Shown in pieces: positions 51,776-59,612 of a stretch of 64,000 nt of DNA. The position numbers were made by a program, and so were the translations under genes. The DNA comes from Merdimonas faecigallinarum. GTDB taxonomy: Bacteria; Bacillota; Clostridia; Lachnospirales; Lachnospiraceae. The number at the start of each line of letters is the position of its first letter. Positions within the stretch are counted from its first letter, which is position 1. The notes below the pieces were generated by a model that was not told where the DNA came from, searched no databases, and worked only from the letters and a program-made list of their open reading frames with translations. The DNA lies in the NCBI GenBank assembly GCA_019119285.1, contig DWXJ01000080.1, positions 1-64,000 of the forward strand, written 5' to 3'.

Positions 51776-52010
51776 AAAAGCCTTTCCATCTCTGAAGAGA
51801 CGAAAAGGCTTGATTTCCGTGGTACCACTCTTATTCATATGGACGCGGCATCCATATGCACTCATTGTCTCCTGTAACGGGAAGTCCCGCTCCTGCCTAC
51901 TGCTTTCCGGTTCGGCAGAAGAACTCCAAGGCCAGTTGGGAGATTACGTTTACTGCCTCGCAGCGACCGGCAGCTCTCTGAAAACGATAGGCTCTTACTA
52001 TTCCTCTTCT
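51776..52010 (-). promoter_or_regulatory. T-box riboswitch upstream of leuS
   Basis: On the minus strand the conserved T-box sequence GAGTGGTACCACGG lies at 51817-51830, with UGGU positioned to pair with the tRNA acceptor end. The terminator stem AAGCCTTTTC / GAAAAGGCTTTT is at 51776-51811. Upstream there is a Stem I-like region (AGAGAGCTGCCGG...GCTGCGAGGCAG). Uncharged tRNA-Leu should favour the antiterminator. I could not fix the specifier codon with certainty. Confidence 0.85.
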
Positions 52011-52111
52011 TCGTCTTTTTTAATATTACCTTATAAATTATACGGAGAACATTAAAATAAGTCAAGTGGTAATTTTGCTGATCTAAACCGTCTGAAAAAC
52101 TCATTTTCTGG

Positions 52112-52140
52112 TTGTTACCTTACCCTCTTTCGTGTATAAT
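52112..52140 (+). promoter_or_regulatory. Promoter of the small P-loop gene
   Basis: TTGTTA (52112-52117), 17-nt spacer, TATAAT (52135-52140), about 62 bp before the ATG. Confidence 0.75.
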
Positions 52141-52202
52141 GGATATAAGTTAATCGTACTGAGGTTTTCAGTAAATAAGATACATAAAGGAGAGTGTTTA
52201 CC

Positions 52203-52625
52203 ATGGTAAATTTATTAACAGGACCGAAAGGCACAGGAAAAACACAGATCATGATCGAGAAGGCAAATGAGGCGGCAAAGAACTGCAACGGTAATGTCGT
52301 ATTTATTAAGAAGACACACCGCGACACAACAAGCGTAGACTTCAACATCCGCATCATCTGCATGGACGACCTTCCGGCCATCAAGAACACAGACAACTAC
52401 ATTGGATTTTTATATGGAATGTACAGTTCCAACCACGATATCGAATGCGTATTTATCGACGGCATCCTGAAACACGCTGACATCAGCCTTCAGAATCTTC
52501 CGGCAGTCATCGCTGCACTGGAAGACATTTCCAAAGAATGCGGCATCGACTTTTATGTAAGCGTAAGCGCTGAAAAGGCCGAAGTAGAAGGCGTGATCGG
52601 CGAGGGCTGCTGCTATCTGAATTAA
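52203..52625 (+). CDS. small P-loop ATP-binding protein
   Basis: A 140-residue protein with Walker A GPKGTGKT (6-13) near the start and an acidic hydrophobic Walker B-like stretch ECVFIDGIL (about 80-88). It is small for an ATPase: one P-loop core, no membrane segment. Homologues in Lachnospiraceae are often labelled ATP-binding or PilT-like, but no secretion genes are near. AGGAGAG lies upstream of the ATG at 52203; an in-frame GTG at 52194 is on the ribosome binding site. It has its own strong promoter and terminator, so it is a standalone, probably constitutive gene. Confidence 0.75.
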   Translation: MVNLLTGPKGTGKTQIMIEKANEAAKNCNGNVVFIKKTHRDTTSVDFNIRIICMDDLPAIKNTDNYIGFLYGMYSSNHDIECVFIDGILKHADISLQNLPAVIAALEDISKECGIDFYVSVSAEKAEVEGVIGEGCCYLN

Positions 52626-52669
52626 TCACACACTCTCCTTCATCAGAAGAGAATTACTACAAGGGGAAA

Positions 52670-52710
52670 AGGCAGGCAGTCCGGGGAAAGGGCTGCCTGC
52701 TTTCTTTTAT
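52670..52710 (+). terminator. Terminator after the P-loop gene
   Basis: Stem GCAGGCAG / CTGCCTGC (52672-52679 and 52693-52700) with a GC-rich loop and TTTCTTTT tail. Confidence 0.8.
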
Positions 52711-52735
52711 CAGAAAAATCTGCAGGTACAAAAGA

Positions 52736-53974
52736 ATGAGCGGGATCAAAGATGCAAAAAGAAACAGAAAACGGCGCAGGCGGAACAGACGGATCCGCCT
52801 TGTTTTTTATGCCATTCTTCTGATTTGCGCGGCTCTGGGCCTGATTCAGGGCATCCGCGTCGTCGCGCCAAAGATCGGAAATGCCGTCGCCACACTTGCA
52901 GAATCCATCAAAGAAGCGTCAGAAAAAAAGGCGGAGGCCAAAAAAGATTCCGGAAAGGACAAGGATCTCCAGGCCGAAGCTGATGAAAAGGGAGAAGAAG
53001 CCGAACCGGAAGTCGAAGTAAAAGCTCTGGTGATCAACACCGACGAGCCTGTATTTTCCGGGGAGTCCGTCTCATTGACCGTCAGTTCCATGGGAGACTG
53101 CACGCTGGGAACGGACGAAGGTTTTGCCCATTCCACCAGCCTGAACGCTTATTATGAGCAGCACGGCCCGGACTATTTCTTTCAGCACGTCCGCCCGATC
53201 CTGGAACAGGACGATCTCTCCATCGTAAATATGGAAGGAACCCTGACCGGATCCGAGAACCGGCAGGATAAGACCTACGCATTCAAAGCGCCGGCCGAGT
53301 ATGCCTCCATCCTCTCCGGAAGTTCCGTGGAAGCCGCCAACCTGGCAAATAACCACAGCTATGACTACGGGGAGCAAAGCTACACGGACACGGTGCAGGC
53401 CCTGGAAAACGCCGGGATCATCACCTTCGGCTACGAACATATCAAGATTCTTGATATCAAAGGCGTAAAAGTAGGGCTGACCGGCATCTACGAGCTGGCC
53501 GGACACCTGGACAAAAAGTCGCAGATCCAGGAGAATATTGAGGCCCTCAAAGCAGCCGGCGCGCAGCTGATCATCATCAATTTCCACTGGGGGATTGAAA
53601 AAGAATACGTGCCAAACGACATCCAAAAAGAACTGGCCCATTACGCCGTAGACCAGGGCGCGGACCTTGTGATCGGGCATCACCCCCACGTACTGCAGGG
53701 CATCGAAAAATATAACGGCGCATACATCGCCTACAGCCTTGGAAATTTCTGTTTCGGAGGAAATTCCAATCCCTCTGATACAGACTCCATGATCTTTCAG
53801 CAGACCTTTACCTTCCAGAACGGAGAACGGATCATGGACGACCAGATCCAGATCATTCCCTGCTCCATCACCTCCTCACCGGACAAAAACGACTACTGCC
53901 CGGTTCCGTTGGAGGGAGAAGAAAAACAGCGGGTGCTGGATAAGATCAACGAATACAGCCAGAAAATACAATGA
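52736..53974 (+). CDS. CapA-family metallophosphoesterase-like protein
   Basis: A 412-residue protein. A strongly basic N-terminus and one membrane helix (about 22-42) anchor it, with an acidic linker (about 55-95) after. The CapA domain has SSMGDCTLG, VNMEGTLTG, EAANLANNHSYDYG, INFHWG, IGHHPHVLQG and AYSLGNFCFGG, the metal-binding set of this family, tied to poly-gamma-glutamate or capsule work in other species. No clear Shine-Dalgarno is seen. The substrate is unknown, and no cap genes are nearby. A REP-like palindrome follows. Confidence 0.9.
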   Translation: MSGIKDAKRNRKRRRRNRRIRLVFYAILLICAALGLIQGIRVVAPKIGNAVATLAESIKEASEKKAEAKKDSGKDKDLQAEADEKGEEAEPEVEVKALVINTDEPVFSGESVSLTVSSMGDCTLGTDEGFAHSTSLNAYYEQHGPDYFFQHVRPILEQDDLSIVNMEGTLTGSENRQDKTYAFKAPAEYASILSGSSVEAANLANNHSYDYGEQSYTDTVQALENAGIITFGYEHIKILDIKGVKVGLTGIYELAGHLDKKSQIQENIEALKAAGAQLIIINFHWGIEKEYVPNDIQKELAHYAVDQGADLVIGHHPHVLQGIEKYNGAYIAYSLGNFCFGGNSNPSDTDSMIFQQTFTFQNGERIMDDQIQIIPCSITSSPDKNDYCPVPLEGEEKQRVLDKINEYSQKIQ

Positions 53975-53980
53975 TAAAAT

Positions 53981-54014
53981 GGGGACGGGGGATTTTCAGA
54001 AATCCCCCGTCCCC
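53981..54014. repeat. Dispersed palindrome, copy 2
   Basis: The same 15-bp stem as at 37370-37403, with loop TCAG. Flanks TAAAAT and GTTTTA extend it to about 21 bp with one mismatch, so it may also work as a terminator at this convergent junction. Confidence 0.85.
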
Positions 54015-54033
54015 GTTTTAATGGTTTAAAGCG

Positions 54034-54966
54034 CTAGATTATCATTTCATACAGCAAGATGGTCAGCGGCATGGTTATAATACAGAAGATGACCGACATG
54101 ACGTTGATGACGCTGGCATATCTTACGTCCTGGTCGTAGACCTGTGCCAGCTGCGTGATCATGGCCGCCACTGGCGCTGCCACGGCGATCAGCACGATCA
54201 TCAGGATGTATTCTGTGTCTGCATGAGGGAGCATTCTTCCAGCCAGTCCCAGCGCCACGGCAAAGGTCATGGGGATCAGCACCAGACGGATCAGGCAGAT
54301 CAGATAAGGCCGTTTCTGCCTGAATACCCACTTCAGATCCACATCCCCGATCACCATACCGATCACCAGCATGCTGGTGGGCGTGACCACGTTGCTGAAT
54401 CCTGCCACACAGGAGTCCAGGATCAGCGGCAGCCGGATCCCTCCGACAAAGAGTACAAGCCCGATCGCCAGAGCGATCATGTTGGGATTCAGAAGGATGC
54501 TTTTGATATCCGTCTCATTCCGGCCTTTCAGCACGCTGACGCAGTGGGTCCAGGTCAGGATGTTCTGCACCAGCAGGAAAGCCGTGGTGTAGAAGACCCA
54601 TTCTTCCCCCAGCACCGAGCTGACCAGCGGGATCACCAGATACCCTGCGTTGGTGTAGATAATGGACACTTTTTCGATGCGGTTAAATCCCAGCGGTTTC
54701 CCCAGAAGCCATACCACAACGATCATGAACAGATGGGCGGCCGCAGCTGCCACGACAGCGATCGCAAGCCCTGCCGCCGTCCGCTGTGTAAGCTCGATCT
54801 GAAAAGAATCGATCATCACACAGGGAAAACAGATGTAGATCACCAGATTGGACAGAACCTTACTGTCCTCCACCTGAAAAAATCCAGTTTTTACGATTAC
54901 ATAGCCGATCGCCATCATCAAAAAGATGACGACGATCTGTTCCCCCAGCAAAAGACTTAATTCCAT
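54034..54966 (-). CDS. AEC family transporter (auxin efflux carrier type)
   Basis: A 310-residue permease with about ten hydrophobic helices in two halves, e.g. VVIFLMMAIGYVIVKTGFF near the start and IICFPCVMIDSF, LVIPLVSSVLGEEWVFY, NPNMIALAIGLVLF and TSMLVIGMVIGDVDL later. These are AEC family traits. Substrates in bacteria are usually organic acids such as malate, but cannot be read here. The ATG at 54966 is 1-2 bp past the preceding stop, so it is translationally coupled. Confidence 0.85.
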   Translation of the reverse strand: MELSLLLGEQIVVIFLMMAIGYVIVKTGFFQVEDSKVLSNLVIYICFPCVMIDSFQIELTQRTAAGLAIAVVAAAAAHLFMIVVVWLLGKPLGFNRIEKVSIIYTNAGYLVIPLVSSVLGEEWVFYTTAFLLVQNILTWTHCVSVLKGRNETDIKSILLNPNMIALAIGLVLFVGGIRLPLILDSCVAGFSNVVTPTSMLVIGMVIGDVDLKWVFRQKRPYLICLIRLVLIPMTFAVALGLAGRMLPHADTEYILMIVLIAVAAPVAAMITQLAQVYDQDVRYASVINVMSVIFCIITMPLTILLYEMII

Positions 54967-54967
54967 G

Positions 54968-56587
54968 CTATAACCCCGCTTCTGCCGTGGCAAGTTCCAG
55001 GGCAGTTACCGTATTGGTTTTCTTTCCTTCTTTATATTCTATCGTTATCTCCATGCCAGGCTCCACCCGGATCACGTCTATAAAATCCGCCACCGGCACG
55101 TCAAAGATCGCGTCAGACCCTTCCACCATCAGATAATAATGCGAAGAGCCTTCCAGTACCGCCTGGGCAACTTTCGTCACCTTACCTGTCAGCGTCTCTT
55201 CCTTTCGGGTATCCTGCTCCACTTCCTTGATGCCGTTGCCAAGCAGCAGTTCCAGATAATTATCCTCGCACTGGCCGATGCTGTCGCCGATGGCCACGAT
55301 CTGGTACTGCTGTACATTGACCATCGCATACTTTTTCACCAGTCCTGCCGAATCCTTCAAAGACAGCAGATACGTGGGCTCATCGGAAATGTTTAACAGC
55401 AGCGGGAATGTCGCCTTGTACTGCAGGTTCTGCACCTGTCCTTCCGCAGACGACATCGCCGCCGCCTCGGTGGCCCCCTCTACCTCATAATATCTGGTCT
55501 CCATGGTCCTCTGGTTGGAAAGAACAAACCCTACATTCGACTGATCCTGATTCACGCTGGTCACGCCGGTGTACATCCACACGTCATCGTCCAGCGCCAG
55601 ATAATTATATCCGTCCGTAGTCTTCAGGCAGTCCTTCTGGCTGAGCACACTGTTTAAAAATCCGTGCTTCAAAGTTCCGTAATAATCAAACAGCTGTACC
55701 AGCAGATCCGCGGAATATGCCCGGTCTACCCACTGGGGCACATCTTCGATATCATAGGTGGTCATCTCGCCGTTGATGGCGTTGCAGATCACCACTTTTC
55801 CCACCGTCTCTCCGCCAAACAGGCCGATATTGAACTTCTTCACCGGAGCGATCCAGTAGGGAACGCCTTCTTCATCAATCTCAAAACTCAGTTCCCCGTA
55901 AATGTAGGTCGGATGGGCGAACCGGAGATGCCGGTAGATATTCCGGTTAAAATGCTCGCTGGTGGTGTATTTGATCCCTTCCTCAAGCTGCACCAGCTCC
56001 GTGGTCTGATCCGCCATATTGATCCGGATATAGGCCGGTATCCCTTCCGAACGGTTGGTAAACCACTTAATAATGCTGGCGTATTTCAGCGGCGTCACCC
56101 GGTAGGGCCGGTCCTGGTAGTTAATCTGGCTGTAAATGTCATCCACATCAAACTGAGACACCATATCCACCATGCTTCCCATCTTCCGGTCGCCTAAGAT
56201 CACCGCAGTATCCCGGTCCAGGATCGGGATCTTCTCATAGGGAAGTTCTTCAATATCCTCCGTAAACTCGCCTTCTTCCACAGTCATCAGCTGCTGGTAT
56301 TTCTTCGCGTTTACGATCGGCGAAGACAGCAGGGCGCCTGCCAGATAAATTATACCCAGCGCCAGGATCACGATCCCGAATCCCTTTAACACCTTATTAT
56401 GTCTGAGTTCTGTCACCTCCGGCCGCTTTCTCCCAATATAAAGAGCAGCCAGGATCACCAGCAGGATCAGCGCGGCAAACCAGGTTTCTGATGAGTGCAG
56501 GTTGACCGCCGGCAGCGCAGCATAATAATAGATGCCGGCCGCAAGGAGCGCGATCAGAACGATCACTAATTTTTTCTTGCCTTTCAT
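54968..56587 (-). CDS. hypothetical membrane protein with large extracytoplasmic domain
   Basis: A 539-residue protein, not recognised by name. Two or three hydrophobic helices lie at the N-terminus (about 6-25, 36-51 and 68-90). The rest is soluble, beta-rich in look, rich in Tyr and acidic residues, and contains no enzyme motif that I recognise. GGAGGTTTGC precedes the ATG. It sits between trkH and the AEC transporter on one strand, with short gaps, suggesting a membrane-associated role in ion or solute transport. This is inference from position. Confidence 0.7.
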   Translation of the reverse strand: MKGKKKLVIVLIALLAAGIYYYAALPAVNLHSSETWFAALILLVILAALYIGRKRPEVTELRHNKVLKGFGIVILALGIIYLAGALLSSPIVNAKKYQQLMTVEEGEFTEDIEELPYEKIPILDRDTAVILGDRKMGSMVDMVSQFDVDDIYSQINYQDRPYRVTPLKYASIIKWFTNRSEGIPAYIRINMADQTTELVQLEEGIKYTTSEHFNRNIYRHLRFAHPTYIYGELSFEIDEEGVPYWIAPVKKFNIGLFGGETVGKVVICNAINGEMTTYDIEDVPQWVDRAYSADLLVQLFDYYGTLKHGFLNSVLSQKDCLKTTDGYNYLALDDDVWMYTGVTSVNQDQSNVGFVLSNQRTMETRYYEVEGATEAAAMSSAEGQVQNLQYKATFPLLLNISDEPTYLLSLKDSAGLVKKYAMVNVQQYQIVAIGDSIGQCEDNYLELLLGNGIKEVEQDTRKEETLTGKVTKVAQAVLEGSSHYYLMVEGSDAIFDVPVADFIDVIRVEPGMEITIEYKEGKKTNTVTALELATAEAGL

Positions 56588-56599
56588 GCAAACCTCCGT

Positions 56600-58042
56600 T
56601 TAAAACTTATTTCTGCGGAAAGGAACGGTAAACAGCAAAAGGAACGGGAAAATCTCCAGACGTCCCGCCAGCATGTCAAAACAGAATACCAGCTTGGACA
56701 ATGGAGAAAACTCCGCAAAGCTTCCCAGGGGTCCCACCAGCTCCATTCCGGGTCCTACATTTCCAATGGTCGTAAGAACCGCAGAAAATGTTGTGGTAAA
56801 GTCAAAATTGTCAGCAGACACCACGATCACGGACAACATAAAGATCAGCGCATAGGCCGCCAGAAATACGAACACGACCCGCACCACGTCTCCGCTCACT
56901 TTTTTCCCATTGACACGGATAATATTGACAGACTTCGGATGGAGAAGCTGCATCACTTCCCGCTTGATCCCCTTTACTGCCATGATCAGCCGGGACACCT
57001 TGATACCGCCTCCTGTGGAGGATGCACAGGCTCCCACTACCATCAGGAACATCAGTATCGTCTGGGACAGCCAGGGCCACTCCACATAGTTTGCCGTAGC
57101 AAATCCTGTGGTCGTAATAATAGAAGCCACCTGGAAGATCGCGTAGCGGAAAGAGGTTACCGGATTGCCGTAGATATAGTTAATATTTACGGTAATGATC
57201 AGCGCTGACGCCAGGATGATCCCCAGATACGTCCGGAGCTCTTCATTTTTCCATACCGGCTTAAATTCCCGCAGCAACAGAAGGTAATACAGGCTGAAGT
57301 TAATACCGAACAGGATCATAAATACCGTGATCACGCCGTCAATGTATGCGTTGTCAAAATATGCCACACTGATCGTATAGTTGGAAAATCCGCCGGTTCC
57401 CGCGGTTCCGAAGGTATGAATCAGGCTGTCAAACAGGTTCATGCCCCCAAAGAGCAAAAGGACCACCTGGATGATCGACAGTCCAAGATACATGCCGTAC
57501 AGGATCCTGGCATTGGTCATCATCTTCGGCGCCAGCTTATCCTTCTCGGGTCCTGGCACCTCCGCCCGCATCAGCACCATGGAGTTCTTATCAAAGGACG
57601 TCAGCACCATAACAAATACCAGCACGCCCATGCCTCCCACCCAGTGGGTAAAGCTGCGCCAGAACAGCATGCCCTGAGGCAGCGCTTCCACATCCGGCAG
57701 GATGGTAGATCCGGTGGTGGTGAATCCGGAAACTGTTTCAAACAACGCATCAATATAATTCGGGATGCATCCGGAAAGAGTAAACGGCAGGGCACCGAAC
57801 ATGGACCATAAGATCCAGGCGCTTGCCACTACCACCATTCCTTCTTTCCCGTAAATCTCCGCCTGCTTTGGTTTCTTTCTCCCGGCCAGCAGGTAGATCA
57901 CCGTAAGCACCGCCGCCGGTATCAGGAAATAGATTCCTTCCGTCTCGCGGTATAACAGCGAAACAAACGCAGGAAGCAGAAGCAAAAGCGCCTCTACTCC
58001 CAACATTTTCGCAAGTATGTATCGTATCATCTTTGTATTCAT
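56600..58042 (-). CDS. trkH: Trk-type potassium uptake protein TrkH
   Basis: A 480-residue transporter with four M1-P-M2 repeats. The pore loops with selectivity Gly are TVSGFTTTGSTI, FGTAGTGGFSNY, TTTGFATANY and TTIGNVGPG. It pairs with the cytoplasmic TrkA ring for K+ uptake. It follows trkA by about 20 bp in an operon. Confidence 0.94.
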   Translation of the reverse strand: MNTKMIRYILAKMLGVEALLLLLPAFVSLLYRETEGIYFLIPAAVLTVIYLLAGRKKPKQAEIYGKEGMVVVASAWILWSMFGALPFTLSGCIPNYIDALFETVSGFTTTGSTILPDVEALPQGMLFWRSFTHWVGGMGVLVFVMVLTSFDKNSMVLMRAEVPGPEKDKLAPKMMTNARILYGMYLGLSIIQVVLLLFGGMNLFDSLIHTFGTAGTGGFSNYTISVAYFDNAYIDGVITVFMILFGINFSLYYLLLLREFKPVWKNEELRTYLGIILASALIITVNINYIYGNPVTSFRYAIFQVASIITTTGFATANYVEWPWLSQTILMFLMVVGACASSTGGGIKVSRLIMAVKGIKREVMQLLHPKSVNIIRVNGKKVSGDVVRVVFVFLAAYALIFMLSVIVVSADNFDFTTTFSAVLTTIGNVGPGMELVGPLGSFAEFSPLSKLVFCFDMLAGRLEIFPFLLLFTVPFRRNKF

Positions 58043-58062
58043 AACTTTTCTTCCCGTCTCCT

Positions 58063-59421
58063 CTATGCCAGTATATCACTGAATTGATTGATCATCTGAT
58101 TGGTGGTGACAACCACAACGCTGTCCCCGACCTCCAGGTGATCGTTACCATTCGGGATAATGATCTTGCGTTTTCTTCCGATGCAGGCGATCAGGTAATT
58201 CTTCTTGGTTGGAAGATCCTTTAACGCCACGCCGGTGATCTCGCATTCTTTCTTAATAATAAACTCCATGGCCTTTACCCGCCCGTTCAGAAGCTGGTAC
58301 ATGGCCTCCACATTGGCGCTGGCATAAGAGTTGTTGCGGGCGATAACATAACTCATGATCTCGTCCGCTGTCGCGCTCTTGGCGGAAATGATACTGTCAA
58401 TTCCCATATCCTCCACCATCTGCGCCCTGGAATCCTCATTGACCTTGGCGATGATCTTGGGTACGCCTCGGGTCTTCGCGAACAGGGACAGGATGATATT
58501 CTCCTCGTCCATACCGGTCAGCGCCACCAGCGCGTTGCACTCTTCCAGGCCTTCTTCGATCAGAAGTTCCTGATCCGTGGCATCCCCGTGGATCACGGTT
58601 GCTCTTGGAAGAAGCTCGCACAGTTCTTCACACCGCTCCTCTTTCTTCTCGATGATCCGCACCTGAATACCTGCCTGCATCAGCTGGGCCGCCAGGTAGT
58701 AGCACATATGTCCGCCGCCGCAGATCAGAACCTTCTTCACCTTCCGGTTCTTCTTTCCCAGAGATTTGAAGAAGCTTTCCAGATCCTGGTGTCCGGCCGC
58801 AATATGCATCTTATCTCCAGGCTGCAGCACAAAACTTCCATCCGGGATATATACTTCGTCTCCTCTTTTTACCGCGCATACCAGAATCTTGATCTGATAC
58901 TTCCGGTAAAAATCCGCCAGTGTCATGCCGGTGATAAAGCTGTCCTCTGTCAGCTTGTATTCCACCAGTTCCACTCTTCCCTTCATAAAAGTCTCCACCT
59001 TGCTGGTCTCAGGGAACAATAATACTCTTGCCGCTTCATTGGCCGCCGCAAGTTCCGGGTTGACCGCCATACTCAGATGGAGGTCTTCTTTTAAAATACC
59101 GATCTGCCGGTAATATAAGGGGTTGCGCACCCTGGCAATGGTATGCTTTGCTCCAAGTCTCTTTGCGATCAGGCAGGACAGCATGTTCAGTTCATCTGTG
59201 GACGCACATGCGATCACCAGATCTGCGTGCGGCACGTCCGCCTGTCTCTGTACTTCAATATCCACGCCATTTCCGGGAATACAGAAAATATCCAGCTGGT
59301 TCAGCGCGTCCTGCAATTTTCCTGCGTTCTGATCGATCAGTGTAATATCATAGCCCTCTTCTGACAGCTGGGATGTCAGCTTGTGACCGACCTTACCGTC
59401 TCCAATGATTACGATTTTCAT
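58063..59421 (-). CDS. trkA: Trk system potassium uptake regulator TrkA
   Basis: A 452-residue peripheral regulator with two tandem RCK modules. The first NAD motif is IIGDGKVGHKL (about 4-14), the second is LICGGGHMCYYLAAQL (about 230-245), each followed by a TrkA-C ligand domain. The ATG at 59421 (MKIVIIGDG) is chosen because the frame continues upstream into non-coding DNA with no Shine-Dalgarno. It is the first gene of the trkA-trkH unit. Confidence 0.94.
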   Translation of the reverse strand: MKIVIIGDGKVGHKLTSQLSEEGYDITLIDQNAGKLQDALNQLDIFCIPGNGVDIEVQRQADVPHADLVIACASTDELNMLSCLIAKRLGAKHTIARVRNPLYYRQIGILKEDLHLSMAVNPELAAANEAARVLLFPETSKVETFMKGRVELVEYKLTEDSFITGMTLADFYRKYQIKILVCAVKRGDEVYIPDGSFVLQPGDKMHIAAGHQDLESFFKSLGKKNRKVKKVLICGGGHMCYYLAAQLMQAGIQVRIIEKKEERCEELCELLPRATVIHGDATDQELLIEEGLEECNALVALTGMDEENIILSLFAKTRGVPKIIAKVNEDSRAQMVEDMGIDSIISAKSATADEIMSYVIARNNSYASANVEAMYQLLNGRVKAMEFIIKKECEITGVALKDLPTKKNYLIACIGRKRKIIIPNGNDHLEVGDSVVVVTTNQMINQFSDILA

Positions 59422-59545
59422 CTCTTTTATCCTCTTTTTGCTTAAATTTGTAATGATGATAATGCGGGGCGAAAAAACAGATTTTCTGGGAATATCCGTT
59501 TCCTGCCCCACAGTATAGAGATTATAGCACTTTTGTTTCAAGAAA

Positions 59546-59570
59546 AAAAGCCCCAAAGGGCTTTTCTTCT
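59546..59570 (-). terminator. Terminator after the EF-G-like gene
   Basis: Minus-strand stem AAAAGCCC / GGGCTTTT followed by TTTCTTG, lying downstream of the EF-G-like stop at 59613. Confidence 0.75.
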
Positions 59571-59612
59571 TAATATTAATTTTTTGCTAAAAATATTGAT
59601 TTTACAGGGATT

